DNA of 64,000 nt from Pseudoclavibacter sp. RFBB5 (GCF_002931555.1 NZ_PSTZ01000007.1:1171087-1235086); one strand, 5' to 3'; shown: positions 18,489 to 27,649, numbered from the stretch's first letter. Notes: a model not told the origin generated them from the sequence alone. Translations and numbers: made by a program.

Positions 18489-19478
18489 ATGACTGCAGAA
18501 CTCGCCCCAGATGCGGGCACAACGGTGAAGGCCAAGTCGCGTCCTGGCGACCGCGTCTTCAGCTTCCTCTCGACGTTCTCCGGATCGCTCATCCTCGCGA
18601 TCCTCGCCGCCGTGTTCTTCTTCCTGCTCTTCCAGGGACTCCCGGCCTTCTTCCCCGACGCGGTCGAGAACAGCCACTTCGTCGCCGGCGCGAGCAACCT
18701 CGCCGACCCGGAGGCCGAAGGCAACTTCTTCTGGTACGTGCTGCCGCTCATCTTCGGAACGCTCTGGGCTTCGCTGCTCGCGCTGCTCATGGCAGTCCCC
18801 GTCGCCATCGGCGTCGCGCTCTTCATCACGCACTACGCGTCGCGCAAGCTCGCCGCCCCCCTCGGCTACGTCATCGACCTGCTCGCCGCAGTTCCCTCGG
18901 TCGTCTTCGGCCTCTGGGGTGCAACCGTGCTCGGTCCGTTCGTGCAGCCGTTCTACGTCTGGCTCAACGAGAACCTCTCCTGGCTCCCCTTCTTCCAGGG
19001 CCAAGTCTCGGCAACGGGCCGCACAATCCTGACGGCCGCCATCGTGCTCGCCGTCATGGTGCTCCCCATCGTCACCGCCCTCACCCGCGAAGTCTTCCTC
19101 CAGACGCCGCGGCTCCACGAAGAGGCATCGCTCGCCCTCGGCGCGACGCGCTGGGAGATGGTCAAGATGGCCGTCCTGCCCTTCGCACGCGGCGGGATGG
19201 TCTCCTCCGTCATGCTCGGCCTCGGCCGCGCCCTCGGCGAGACGATGGCCGTCGCCATGGTCCTCTCCGCGACCGGCGTGATCACCTTCCAGCTGACGTC
19301 GAACACCAACCCGTCGACGATCGCCGCCAACATCGCCCTCTCCTTCCCGGAAGCGTCGAACCTCGACATCAACGTGCTCATCGCATCCGGTCTCGTGCTC
19401 TTCGCCATCACCCTCCTCGTGAACTCCCTCGCACGATGGATCGTGAGCCGCCGCAAGGAATTCTCAGGAGCCAACTGA
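18489..19478 (+). CDS. pstC: Phosphate ABC transporter permease PstC
   Basis: A 329-aa inner-membrane permease with about six helices. The EAA-like coupling segment HEEASLALGATRWEMVKMAVLP contacts PstB, and the family pattern GRALGETMAVAMVLSATG follows. Start at ATG 18489. Its stop overlaps the pstA start (TGATG). It forms the channel for phosphate with PstA. Confidence 0.95.
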   Translation: MTAELAPDAGTTVKAKSRPGDRVFSFLSTFSGSLILAILAAVFFFLLFQGLPAFFPDAVENSHFVAGASNLADPEAEGNFFWYVLPLIFGTLWASLLALLMAVPVAIGVALFITHYASRKLAAPLGYVIDLLAAVPSVVFGLWGATVLGPFVQPFYVWLNENLSWLPFFQGQVSATGRTILTAAIVLAVMVLPIVTALTREVFLQTPRLHEEASLALGATRWEMVKMAVLPFARGGMVSSVMLGLGRALGETMAVAMVLSATGVITFQLTSNTNPSTIAANIALSFPEASNLDINVLIASGLVLFAITLLVNSLARWIVSRRKEFSGAN

Positions 19479-20590
19479 TGACCTCAACACTGCAGAAACC
19501 AACCCAGAACCAGTCGGCTCCCGAGATGATCAACCCGCTCACGCACGGACGCCTCCCAAAGTGGGGCCCGTACGCGATCCTCGTCGGCGGCTTCGCGCTC
19601 TCCGCAGTGATCACCCTGCTCCTCGCGGCAGGCGGCGGCGAGTTCAACTGGACCGGCTTCGCCGTCCTCGGCGCGATCTTCTACATCGCCGGCCAGTGGA
19701 TCATCGCCCGCATCATCGAGGGCCCCCGCCAGGCCACGAACCGCTTCGTCACCTCGCTCGTCACCGCCGCGTTCGTGCTCGCCCTCGTGCCGCTGCTCTC
19801 CCTGCTCTTCACCCTCGTCGCGAACGGCCTCGCCCGCTTCGACATGACGTTCTTCACCTCCTCGATGGTCGGCGTCGTGACGGAAGGCGGCGGTGGCATC
19901 CACGCCATCGTCGGAACCCTCCTCATCACCCTCGTCGCGACCCTCATCTCGGTGCCGATCGGACTCTTCACCTCGATCTACCTCGTCGAGTACGGCAAGG
20001 GCCGCCTCTCCAAGGCCATCAACTTCTTCGTGGATGTCATGACGGGTGTCCCCTCGATCGTCGCGGGTCTGTTCGCCTACACGATGATCATGCTCATCCT
20101 GCAGACGCTCGGCATCCCGCTCACCAACGTGCGAACGGGACTCGCGGGCTCCATCGCCCTCACCGTGCTCATGATCCCGACCGTCGTGCGCTCCTCGGAG
20201 GAGATGATCCGCCTCGTCCCGAACGAGCTCCGCGAAGCCTCCTACGCGCTCGGCGTGCCGAAGTGGCTCACGATCTCCAAGGTCGTGCTCCCCACCGCGC
20301 TCGCCGGCATCACGACTGGCGTCATGCTCGCCATCTCCCGCGTCATCGGCGAGAGCGCGCCGCTGCTCATCGCCGCCGGCTTCAACATCTACATGAACTA
20401 CAACATGACGCAGGGCGCCATGATGAGCCTCCCCGTCTTCGTCTACCGCTCCTACACGCAGCAGGTCGGAGCCGGGGCCGAGAACATGCTCAACCTCGCC
20501 TGGACAGGCGCACTCGTCCTCCTCATCATCGTCATGCTGCTCAACCTCGTCGCACGCATGATCACCAAGCTCTTCGCCCCCAAGGGCTAA
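19478..20590 (+). CDS. pstA: Phosphate ABC transporter permease PstA
   Basis: A 370-aa permease. The start ATG 19478 overlaps the pstC stop by one base; a longer in-frame start at 19436 lies inside pstC and is unlikely. The N-terminal extension has extra membrane segments before the conserved YLVEYGKGRLSKAINFFVDV and TGVPSIVAGLF. The EAA segment is NELREASYALGVPKWLTISK, followed by SRVIGESAPLLIAAG. Confidence 0.95.
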   Translation: MTSTLQKPTQNQSAPEMINPLTHGRLPKWGPYAILVGGFALSAVITLLLAAGGGEFNWTGFAVLGAIFYIAGQWIIARIIEGPRQATNRFVTSLVTAAFVLALVPLLSLLFTLVANGLARFDMTFFTSSMVGVVTEGGGGIHAIVGTLLITLVATLISVPIGLFTSIYLVEYGKGRLSKAINFFVDVMTGVPSIVAGLFAYTMIMLILQTLGIPLTNVRTGLAGSIALTVLMIPTVVRSSEEMIRLVPNELREASYALGVPKWLTISKVVLPTALAGITTGVMLAISRVIGESAPLLIAAGFNIYMNYNMTQGAMMSLPVFVYRSYTQQVGAGAENMLNLAWTGALVLLIIVMLLNLVARMITKLFAPKG

Positions 20591-20637
20591 CCGGTCAGAC
20601 TGACCAGGCCGACCAGCCAGGAAGTTAGGGAAACACA

Positions 20638-21417
20638 GTGTCCAAGCGCATCGAAGTCAACGACCTCAACGTCTACTACGACAAGTTCAAGGCCGTCGAA
20701 GACGTCTCCATGGTGATCGAGCCCCGCAGCGTCACCGCCTTCATCGGCCCATCCGGCTGCGGCAAGTCGACGTTCCTCCGCACGCTCAACCGCATGCACG
20801 AGGTCATCCCGAAGGCATGGGTCGACGGCGAGGTCCTCATCGACGGCAACAACCTCTACGGCCCCGGCGTCGACCCCGTCCTCGTGCGCCGTCAGGTCGG
20901 CATGGTCTTCCAGCGCCCGAACCCGTTCCCGACGATGTCGATCCGTGAGAACGTGCTCGCCGGCGTGAAGCTCAACAACACGAAGATCTCCAAGAGCGAC
21001 GCCGACGCCCTCGTCGAGAAGTCGCTGCAGGGTGCCAACCTGTGGAAGGAGGTCAAGGACCGCCTCGACCTCCCCGGCTCCGGCCTCTCCGGCGGACAGC
21101 AGCAGCGTCTCTGCATCGCCCGCGCCATCGCCGTCTCCCCCGACGTGCTGCTCATGGACGAGCCCTGCTCTGCCCTCGACCCGATTTCGACGCTCGCGAT
21201 CGAGGACCTCATTGAGGACCTCAAGACCGAGTACACGATCGTCATCGTGACCCACAACATGCAGCAGGCGTCGCGCGTCTCTGACAAGACGGCGTTCTTC
21301 AACATCGCCGGAACCGGGATGCCGGGCAAGCTCATCGAGTACGACACGACGAAGACGATCTTCGAGAACCCGTCCGTCCAGGCGACGGAGGACTACGTGT
21401 CGGGCCGCTTCGGCTAG
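20638..21417 (+). CDS. pstB: Phosphate ABC transporter ATPase PstB
   Basis: A 259-aa ATPase starting at GTG 20638 after the ribosome-binding segment TTAGGGAAA. Walker A is GPSGCGKST, the Q-loop [11 protein letters not shown], the signature [16 protein letters not shown], Walker [14 protein letters not shown], and the switch His lies in [13 protein letters not shown]. All are intact. It powers phosphate import with PstSCA and ends at a strong terminator. Confidence 0.96.
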   Translation: MSKRIEVNDLNVYYDKFKAVEDVSMVIEPRSVTAFIGPSGCGKSTFLRTLNRMHEVIPKAWVDGEVLIDGNNLYGPGVDPVLVRRQVGMVFQRPNPFPTMSIRENVLAGVKLNNTKISKSDADALVEKSLQGANLWKEVKDRLDLPGSGLSGGQQQRLCIARAIAVSPDVLLMDEPCSALDPISTLAIEDLIEDLKTEYTIVIVTHNMQQASRVSDKTAFFNIAGTGMPGKLIEYDTTKTIFENPSVQATEDYVSGRFG

Positions 21418-21434
21418 ACCGCACTCCCCGATCA

Positions 21435-21472
21435 CGACGAAGGCCCCGGCGATCTCGCCGGGGCCTTCGTCG
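21435..21472 (+). terminator. Terminator of the pst operon
   Basis: Perfect 18-bp stem (21435-21452 with 21455-21472; core GAAGGCCCCGGCGA) with a 2-nt apparent loop that would open to at least four. It lies 17 nt after the pstB stop. Confidence 0.85.
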
Positions 21473-22098
21473 CGCGCTGCGTCGGCCCCGTCGTCGCGCG
21501 CGGGGCCACTCCTCGATCTCCCCGAGTCGAGATGGGTTCCACGCATGCAGATGGGTTGCAACGCATCCCGAAGCGCGAAACCCATCTCGAAACGACGGAT
21601 GGACCGCGCGGCGGCGACGCGGCCGTCGAGGCGAGGCGGCGAGGCGGCGACGCGGCGACTCGGCGACTCGGGGTGGGATTCTCACTTCGTGCTGGAGAAC
21701 TTCCCGCAACGATGCGAGGTTTCCATCCCGAGACGACGGATGCGGGGCGCGGCCGCAGGGAAGAGAAAAGCCAGGCCGCAGGAACGCCTCTCGGCGGAAG
21801 GCCGCTCGCAGCGGCGAATATTGGAGCCCGGGGTTACTGCGGCCCGGCGACGTCGAGTTTACCGAACCTCGGGCGCTCCGGAAGCCGGATCGGCTCTCCG
21901 CGAACACATCCGACGTCGTGCTGCACTCGGCTCGTCGCAGAGGCTCGCTCGAACGCCCGCTCGGCACGCGACTTGCCCCAAAGGGGGGTCACGGAGCTGC
22001 TTTGGCAGCCCTCTGGGCGAAGTCGCGGGCGAAGCGGGTGCGCAAGCAAGCGAAGCGGCGGGCAGCGGGTACGCGGGCGGGATGCGGCGTGCCGCGGC
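21473..22098. repeat. Repeat-rich intergenic region without a convincing gene
   Basis: No frame here has the look of a real gene. An inverted repeat TCGAGATGGGTT (21527-21538) / AACCCATCTCGA (21579-21590) encloses another copy of ATGGGTTGCA. A related degenerate copy of the ATCTCGAAACGACGGATG segment recurs near 21722-21740. GGCGAGGCGGCGACGCGGCGAC-type short repeats occupy about 21630-21665. A second, about 50-nt imperfect inverted repeat spans 21942-21990 and 22004-22052. Confidence 0.7.
21942..22052. repeat. Imperfect 50-nt inverted repeat
   Basis: Read on the minus strand the left arm contains CCTTTGGGGCAAGTCGCG then AGCGGGCG; the right arm on the plus strand contains CCCTCTGGGCGAAGTCGCG then AAGCGGGTGCGCAAGC. 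They are clearly related with scattered mismatches, separated by about 13 nt around GGAGCTGCTTTGG. It could fold as a long cruciform, or be two copies of an intergenic repeat in opposite orientation. Confidence 0.6.
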
Positions 22099-22728
22099 TC
22101 AGTCGAGGGTGTCGAGGCGCCACATGCCGGCGGAGGCGTGCAGGTCGTCGCCCATCTCCAGGTAGCGGACGGCACGACGCGTCGATTGCCTGGCTCGAGC
22201 GGGCGCTGGCCCTTCCTCGTCTTTCGCGAGACTCGTCGCGCCCTGTGACATGACGCGGCAGAACGCGGCGGCTCGCTCGAGCGCGAGCGCGAAGTCTCCG
22301 GAGAAGGCACCGTGCAGGATGACGTCCGCGAGGGCGACGACCTCTTCTGGGCCGGTCGGCGTGGCGGCTCCTGCGACGACGGAGCTGATCGAGCGGTCGA
22401 CCTCGTAGCCGCGGCGGAAGAGGTAGCTCGTCTCCGCGGGGTTCGCGCGCACGGCCTGGCGCAGCAGGTAGAGACGCCACAGTGCGCCAGGCAGCGACCG
22501 CGAGCTGGCGCCGGCCCAGAGCTCGGCGATCTCATCGATGCCGTGCTCGTCGGCGTAGGCGACGAGACGCGCGACGACGGCCTGGTCGCCCTCTCCGCGC
22601 GCCCGCTGCAGCAGTGCCCTCGCCGTATCGTGGGCGACGCGGCTCACCGCCGCGGGGTCATCGGCGCCGATGAGCGCTTCGAACGCCTGCGATGGCACGC
22701 GCACGGGCCTGTGGTGTCGTTCCGTCAT
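22099..22728 (-). CDS. Conserved actinobacterial protein of unknown function
   Basis: A 209-aa soluble, mainly helical protein starting MTERHHRPVRVPSQAFEALI at ATG 22728. Longer upstream frames run into the divergent gene and have no support. Segments such as IAELWAGASSRSLPGALWRLYLLR and GPEEVVALADVILHGAFSGDFALALERAA are conserved-looking in relatives, where it often follows the pst genes. I recall some databases labelling these 'DNA-directed RNA polymerase subunit beta'; nothing in the sequence supports that. It is divergent from the membrane protein gene at 22831. Confidence 0.75.
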   Translation of the reverse strand: MTERHHRPVRVPSQAFEALIGADDPAAVSRVAHDTARALLQRARGEGDQAVVARLVAYADEHGIDEIAELWAGASSRSLPGALWRLYLLRQAVRANPAETSYLFRRGYEVDRSISSVVAGAATPTGPEEVVALADVILHGAFSGDFALALERAAAFCRVMSQGATSLAKDEEGPAPARARQSTRRAVRYLEMGDDLHASAGMWRLDTLD

Positions 22729-22830
22729 GCTGCCCCTCTCGCCGCCTGAGACCGTTCGGCCTCGTGAGGGGCCGCATCCAGTCTGCGCGTTCGGAGCCAC
22801 GATTGCGAACCTGCCTCGTAGGCTGGGGGC

Positions 22831-23538
22831 ATGGCTACTGCGCAGGACGACGATTCGCTGGTCGAGGACACGGCGGCGATGTCGTCGTACCCGGCCTACC
22901 GCCCCAAGCAGATCGCGTTCGGCGTCCTGGCGGCCCTGCTGCTCGTGGTGATGTTCTTCCCCTGGTGGAACTCCGAGATCCCCCTCAACCGCATCGCCCC
23001 GACCCTGAACGGCTGGCAGCTGTTCCTGGCGGGCACCGGCCTCAGCCAGATGGACGAGGCGCTCGGCTACAACTGGTTCGGCACCTTCCTGTTCGGGCTC
23101 GTCCCGACCATTCCCCTGCTCGGCCTCGTCGTGGTGCTGATCCTGCGGATCTCCGGTGTCGCGGTGATCTCGGCCAAGATCCTCCAGGCCTACGCCGCCC
23201 TCGCGACGCTCGGCATCCTGTTCCTGTTCGTCTTCGCGACGCTGCGTGTGGATGCGGCGAACGGCCAGTACCCGATCGCCTACGGAGCGTGGCTGGCGCT
23301 GGTGCCGAGTATCGCGACGCTGGTGCTCGCGACGCTGTGGTGGCGGCGTGAGAAGCTCCACTACCCGACTCGCAAGTGGCTCGGTTTCGGCCCGCAGCGT
23401 GCGAAGAAGCACGACGAGGCCGTGAGTGCCGCGATGTTCGATGACCTCGTCGAGCCGGATGACGACGAGGAGATCTCGCTCGGCTCGGAGACTGCGATCG
23501 ACGAGTACACGAGCCCAGGCAAGCGACCTCGCGCATGA
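22831..23538 (+). CDS. Membrane protein of unknown function
   Basis: A 235-aa protein with four predicted membrane segments (near residues 28-46, 88-108, 118-138 and 150-168). A first periplasmic loop begins FFPWWNSEIPLNRIAP, and the cytoplasmic tail is acidic (DDLVEPDDDEEISLGSE). It overlaps the downstream GntR regulator by 4 nt (ATGA), so the two probably work or at least are made together. Function unknown. Confidence 0.72.
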   Translation: MATAQDDDSLVEDTAAMSSYPAYRPKQIAFGVLAALLLVVMFFPWWNSEIPLNRIAPTLNGWQLFLAGTGLSQMDEALGYNWFGTFLFGLVPTIPLLGLVVVLILRISGVAVISAKILQAYAALATLGILFLFVFATLRVDAANGQYPIAYGAWLALVPSIATLVLATLWWRREKLHYPTRKWLGFGPQRAKKHDEAVSAAMFDDLVEPDDDEEISLGSETAIDEYTSPGKRPRA

Positions 23539-23936
23539 GTACCGGTGACTTCTTCGAGCACCTCGCGATCGGGGGTGACTCGTCGAAGGCGCCGGGCAGG
23601 CAGCTTCGTGATGCGATCATCCTTGCCGTCGAGCGCGGTGACCTCCAACCCGGCGAGCGGCTGCCCCCTGTGCGCTCCCTCGCCGAGACCCTCGGTGTTG
23701 CACCGGGCACCGTCGCGAAGTGCTACACGGCCCTCGAGGAACAGGGCGTCGTCGAGGGCCGTGGGCGCGCCGGCACCTTCGTGACGGCGAACAGCCGGAA
23801 CGGGGATGTGCGGCTCACGGCAGCGGCGCGGGCGTTTGCCGTCGAGGCACGCGAGCTGGGGGTGGGCGACGACGAGGCCGTTGCTGCCGTCTTCGAGGCG
23901 CTGTCCGGGCAGACCGAACGCCACCAGGGGGCTTGA
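23535..23936 (+). CDS. GntR family regulator, YtrA-type
   Basis: A 133-aa protein with only the GntR winged helix (PGRQLRDAIILAVERGDLQP; RSLAETLGVAPGTVAKCYTALEEQG) and a short helical tail, as in the YtrA subfamily that usually controls neighbouring ABC transporters or membrane proteins. It starts inside the stop codon of the preceding membrane protein gene. No ligand domain is present. Confidence 0.82.
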   Translation: MSTGDFFEHLAIGGDSSKAPGRQLRDAIILAVERGDLQPGERLPPVRSLAETLGVAPGTVAKCYTALEEQGVVEGRGRAGTFVTANSRNGDVRLTAAARAFAVEARELGVGDDEAVAAVFEALSGQTERHQGA

Positions 23937-24026
23937 GGCGCCCGCGGGACCGCACCCCGATCCGTGGAGCGTCCGGGTCATGCGTCGCCACAGGCGGCGC
24001 TCAAGTTGGCCTGAGAGCATCCCCAC

Positions 24027-24230
24027 ATGGGAATCGACGATCGAATTGAGAACAAGTCAGAAGACCTCGGCGGACGCGCGAAGGAAGCCGCTGGAGCGGT
24101 CTCCGGCAACGAGGAGCTGAAGGCCGAAGGCCGGTCCGACCAGGCGAAGGCCGGGTTCAAGGACAAGGTCGAGGACGTCAAGGACGGCGCCAAGGAAGGC
24201 CTGGACAACCTCAAGCGCAAGATCGACTAA
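24027..24230 (+). CDS. CsbD family stress-response protein
   Basis: A 67-aa hydrophilic, Lys/Glu/Gly-rich protein (MGIDDRIENKSEDLGGRAKE; AEGRSDQAKAGFKDKVEDVK) matching the CsbD pattern. Such proteins are induced under general stress; their molecular role is unknown. It is followed by a good terminator and stands as its own transcription unit. Confidence 0.85.
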   Translation: MGIDDRIENKSEDLGGRAKEAAGAVSGNEELKAEGRSDQAKAGFKDKVEDVKDGAKEGLDNLKRKID

Positions 24231-24262
24231 GCACAGCGCCGCAGTCAGCAGCACGCAGGATC

Positions 24263-24287
24263 AGGGCCCCGTTCGCGGGGCCCTTTC
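24263..24287 (+). terminator. Rho-independent terminator of the csbD-like gene
   Basis: Stem AGGGCCCCG (24263-24271) / CGGGGCCCT (24276-24284) with a TTCG loop, followed by TTCT. Confidence 0.85.
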
Positions 24288-24290
24288 TGG

Positions 24291-24338
24291 TAGTTGACTG
24301 CGGTCAACCATCTATGTATGGTTGACCGTCGTCAACTA
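24291..24338 (+). promoter_or_regulatory. Double palindromic operator of the DHA2-marR operon
   Basis: TAGTTGACTGCGGTCAACC (24291-24309) is mirrored by GGTTGACCGTCGTCAACTA (24320-24338) with only two mismatches. Each half is itself a TTGAC-N4-GTCAA palindrome, so two regulator dimers could bind. It ends 18 nt before the start codon and likely overlaps the promoter. Confidence 0.82.
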
Positions 24339-24356
24339 TCAGGAGGCCCCGCGTCG

Positions 24357-26078
24357 ATGTCGTCTAGCAAGAACCCCAGACCCAGCACCAAGCCAGCAGC
24401 AGCGCTCACCGAATCCGGCATGAGCCGCCGCCAGGTGCTCCAGGCCCTCTCCGGCCTGATGCTCGGCATGTTCGTGTCGATGCTCGCGTCGACCGTCGTG
24501 AGCACGTCCCTGCCGCTCATCATCAGCGACCTCAAGGGCGACCAGAGCGCGTTCACCTGGGTGGTGACCGCGACCCTCCTCGCGACGACCGTCTCAACCC
24601 CCATCTGGGGCAAGCTCGCCGACCTCACGAACCGCAAGCTGCTCCTGCAGATCTCGCTGGTCATCTTCGTCGTCAGCTCGGCGATCGCCGGCTTCGCGCA
24701 GGACACGTCCATGCTCATCACGATGCGCGTGTTCCAGGGCCTCGGCGCCGGTGGCCTCGGCGCGCTCAGCCAGATCGTCATGGCCGACATCCTCAGCCCC
24801 CGCGAGCGCGGCCGCTACGCCGGCTTCTTCGGTGCCGTCATGGCGCTCGCCACGGTCGGCGGCCCCCTGCTCGGCGGCGTCATCACCGACGCGTTCGGAT
24901 GGCGCTGGAACTTCTTCGTGGGGCTCCCCTTCGCGGTCGTGGCGCTCATCCTGCTGCAGGTCACACTGCACCTGCCGAAGCCCAAGAAGCGCAAGGTCAG
25001 CATCGACTACTTCGGCATCGTGCTCATCTCGAGCGGCGTCTCGCTGCTGCTCATCTGGGTGACCCTCGCGGGTTCGCAGTTCGAGTGGAACTCGCTCCCC
25101 TCCTGGCTCATGGCCGGCGGCGGCGTGCTGCTGCTCGTCATCGCGGTCCTCGTCGAGCTGCGCGTCAAGGAGCCGCTCATCCCGCTCACGCTCTTCCGCG
25201 ACCGCACCTTCACCCTCGCGGTGATCGCGAGCGTCTCGGTTGGCGTCGCCATGTTCGGCACCAGCGTCTTCCTCAGCCAGTACATGCAGCTCGCGCGAGG
25301 GGCGACCCCGACCGAGTCGGGCATCCTCACGATCCCGATGATGGCGGGCCTCCTCGTCGCCTCGACCATCGTGGGAAACCTCATCAGCCGTCGCGGGAAG
25401 TGGAAGGCGTTCGTCGTCACGGGCAGCGCGCTCATGGTCGTCGGCCTCTTCCTGCTGAGCCGCCTTCACTACGACACGCCGTACCTCTACGTTGGCCTCT
25501 CGATGTTCGCGCTCGGCGCCGGCGTCGGCATGGTCATGCAGAACCTCGTGCTCGTCGTGCAGAACAAGGCCGAGGTCAAGAACATGGGCGTCGCGACGAG
25601 CGCGGTCACGTTCTTCCGCAGCCTCGGCGGCACGATCGGCGTCTCCGTCATGGGGTCGATCCTCGGAACGGTCGTGGCGGACACGATCTCCACGAGCGTG
25701 CGGGCGCTGCCACCTGAGCAGCAGGCGGTTGCGGCGCAGTCGCTCGCGGGCGGCAGCATCCCGCAGCTCGCGACGCTCCCCGAGTGGCTGCGGATCCTCG
25801 TCGAGGACGCCTACGGCACCTCGGTCGGTGCGATCTTCCTCGCAGCACTGCCGCTCGCGATCGTGACCCTCGTCGCGGTCTCGTTCCTCCCGAACGCGCA
25901 GCTCGGCACGCAGAACGCGGTGCAGCGCGCGAAGGGTGAGGAGAACCCCAGCGGACACGCGGGTGCAGAGTCGGCATCGGAGGACCTCGTGGAGGTCGCC
26001 GAGGCCGTGGTCGGCATCCCCCGCACCGGCGCCATCCCGATCCTCGGCGACTCGGGGCGGCGGGCGGACCGCACCTAA
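24357..26078 (+). CDS. DHA2-type MFS multidrug exporter (14 TM)
   Basis: A 573-aa transporter. The start ATG 24357 is preceded by AGGAGG at 24341-24346; the upstream in-frame ATG at 24294 would lie in the operator. Residues MLASTVVSTSLPLII and GKLADLTNRKLLLQ form the TM1 and loop 2-3 motifs, and VGGPLLGGVI is motif C of drug antiporters. Length and the C-terminal extension suit the 14-helix DHA2 group. The MarR regulator follows within a few bases. Confidence 0.88.
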   Translation: MSSSKNPRPSTKPAAALTESGMSRRQVLQALSGLMLGMFVSMLASTVVSTSLPLIISDLKGDQSAFTWVVTATLLATTVSTPIWGKLADLTNRKLLLQISLVIFVVSSAIAGFAQDTSMLITMRVFQGLGAGGLGALSQIVMADILSPRERGRYAGFFGAVMALATVGGPLLGGVITDAFGWRWNFFVGLPFAVVALILLQVTLHLPKPKKRKVSIDYFGIVLISSGVSLLLIWVTLAGSQFEWNSLPSWLMAGGGVLLLVIAVLVELRVKEPLIPLTLFRDRTFTLAVIASVSVGVAMFGTSVFLSQYMQLARGATPTESGILTIPMMAGLLVASTIVGNLISRRGKWKAFVVTGSALMVVGLFLLSRLHYDTPYLYVGLSMFALGAGVGMVMQNLVLVVQNKAEVKNMGVATSAVTFFRSLGGTIGVSVMGSILGTVVADTISTSVRALPPEQQAVAAQSLAGGSIPQLATLPEWLRILVEDAYGTSVGAIFLAALPLAIVTLVAVSFLPNAQLGTQNAVQRAKGEENPSGHAGAESASEDLVEVAEAVVGIPRTGAIPILGDSGRRADRT

Positions 26079-26079
26079 G

Positions 26080-26562
26080 ATGGCGACCATGCCAGAGTCC
26101 CCAGACGACGCCGACTTCGCGGAGGCGATCGCCTCGGTGGAGACGGAGCTCGGCACCTTCTACCGCCGTGTCCGCACCACGTGGAGCGAGTCGGCCGTCG
26201 CAGTGCACCCGTCACTGCAGCCGATCGGCTACAAGATCCTCTCCGCACTGGTGCAGCACGGAACGGCGCACGCCGGCATGCTCGGCGAGCAGCTCGCCGT
26301 CGACAAGAGCGTCATGAGTCGACAGGTGCGGATGCTCGAGGAGTTCGAGCTGCTGACGGTCGGGTCGGACCCGAACGACGGGCGGGCGCGCATTCTGACG
26401 CCGACGCCGTTCGCCGTCGAACGGGTCACGGAGGTGCGTGCCCGCAACCGCCACCGCCTGCACGCTGTGCTGCGGGACTGGACGCCAGAGGAGCTGCGTG
26501 TCTTCTCGGGTCTCCTCGGCCGCTTCGGTGCGGTCGCCGAGGCCGTCACCCCGGAGTCGTGA
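26080..26562 (+). CDS. MarR family transcriptional regulator
   Basis: About 160 aa, with two possible starts (ATG 26080 giving MATMPES, or ATG 26089). Winged-helix residues LGEQLAVDKSVMSRQVRMLEEFELL and the wing SDPNDGRARILTPT are typical MarR. It begins 1 nt after the exporter stop and most likely represses the operon through the palindromes at 24291-24338. The inducer is unknown but probably an exported compound. Confidence 0.88.
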   Translation: MATMPESPDDADFAEAIASVETELGTFYRRVRTTWSESAVAVHPSLQPIGYKILSALVQHGTAHAGMLGEQLAVDKSVMSRQVRMLEEFELLTVGSDPNDGRARILTPTPFAVERVTEVRARNRHRLHAVLRDWTPEELRVFSGLLGRFGAVAEAVTPES

Positions 26563-26592
26563 CGCTCACGAACCGAGCCCGCTGACCGACGC

Positions 26593-26622
26593 AACCGCCA
26601 CCCTCGATCGAGGGTGGCGGTT
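26593..26622. terminator. Perfect 30-nt palindromic terminator
   Basis: The sequence AACCGCCACCCTCGA and its exact complement lie back to back at 26593-26622 between the convergent marR and DUF805 genes. Confidence 0.82.
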
Positions 26623-26642
26623 CGGTCGTTCGGCGGCCAGTG

Positions 26643-27092
26643 CTACTGGCGGTCGAAGCGGGCGCCCTCGGGGCGCGAGTCGCTGATCACGAACACGAGG
26701 ATGACGATCGCGCCGATGAGCGGGATGAAGAGGAGCAGCCACCACCAGCCGGAGCGGTTCGTGTCGTGCAGGCGGCGGAAGAGCAGCGCGAGCCCCGGGA
26801 TGAGCGTCGCGAGGCCCCAGAGCGACTGCACGACCGACACGGCCGTGTAGCCACCGCTGGCACCGGTGAACTGGCCGGAGGAATCCATGGTGCCCGGCCC
26901 GCCGGCGAGAGAGCCGATGAGGAAGAACACGGCGTTGACGATGACGCCGAAGAGAATCCACCACCAGTACTCGCTGCGGCTGGCCCGACCGGAGAAGACG
27001 GCGTACTTCTTGAAGAACCGCTTCACCGCCTGACCGAAGCTGGCTCCGTAGAGCGGTGGGTAGAGCGGGGCGTCGAGCTGAGGGGTAGACAT
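26643..27092 (-). CDS. DUF805 family inner membrane protein
   Basis: A 149-aa protein from ATG 27092 (GGAG upstream; another in-frame ATG at 27104 is less well placed). It has four membrane helices and the DUF805 marks FSGRASRSEYWWWILF and LALLFRRLHDTNRSGWWWL. Its function is unknown in all bacteria. Single transcription unit. Confidence 0.88.
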   Translation of the reverse strand: MSTPQLDAPLYPPLYGASFGQAVKRFFKKYAVFSGRASRSEYWWWILFGVIVNAVFFLIGSLAGGPGTMDSSGQFTGASGGYTAVSVVQSLWGLATLIPGLALLFRRLHDTNRSGWWWLLLFIPLIGAIVILVFVISDSRPEGARFDRQ

Positions 27093-27289
27093 CAGGGACT
27101 CCAATCAGGCACTGCCAAGGCGTGGGATTTGCACTGAGCGTAGCGTTACGGAGCCTCATTTCGCGTTTCCATTCGGGAAACAGATGCCGCCGCTTCATAC
27201 AACGGTTCAGAAGGCAATACTCCAAACGCACCCAACTGGGCCTGCGAGACTCGGGGAATTCTGCACGCACGCGATCGTCTGGGGAAACG

Positions 27290-27649
27290 ATGGACCAACT
27301 TCACTACGCAGGTGGCGTCTACTTCACGAGCACGAGGATCGCGAAAGAGCTGGTCGAGTATGCGGCGGCGCTTGCCGCTGTCCATCAGGCCGGAATCGTC
27401 GAGATCCCGGTACGCCACGCCGACGGCTCGGACAACATGCTCTCCGTGCTGGTCGGGCCGTCGAGCCAGATCGCGACCGAGACGGTCACTTCCGAGGTCC
27501 CGGAGTTCGACGACGGCGAGGCGCTCGCGACCTTCCAGAGACTCCGTGCCGAGCTCGCCGAAGAGCACGGGGCACCGGAGGCGCTCGTCGAAGAGGGGTC
27601 GTCGAACGACCCGCGCGTGCCGCATCCCGACTGGCTCGACGAGCTCTAG
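27290..27649 (+). CDS. Hypothetical soluble protein
   Basis: A 119-aa acidic protein starting MDQLHYAGGVYFTSTRIAKE at ATG 27290, with GGGGA just upstream. Two parts are visible: a beta-rich N-terminal half with a flexible IRHADGSDN-like loop (IPVRHADGSDNMLSVLVGPS), and an acidic helical C-terminal half ending PDWLDEL. I do not recognise a family. The pattern of an opening YAGG...F segment is loosely similar to the next gene's product, so the small proteins here may be related. Confidence 0.6.
   Translation: MDQLHYAGGVYFTSTRIAKELVEYAAALAAVHQAGIVEIPVRHADGSDNMLSVLVGPSSQIATETVTSEVPEFDDGEALATFQRLRAELAEEHGAPEALVEEGSSNDPRVPHPDWLDEL

Noticed and set aside
22729..23412. Upstream extension of the 22099-22728 gene
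   Set aside because: It is antisense to the divergent membrane protein and is Arg/Asp/Gln-rich shadow sequence.
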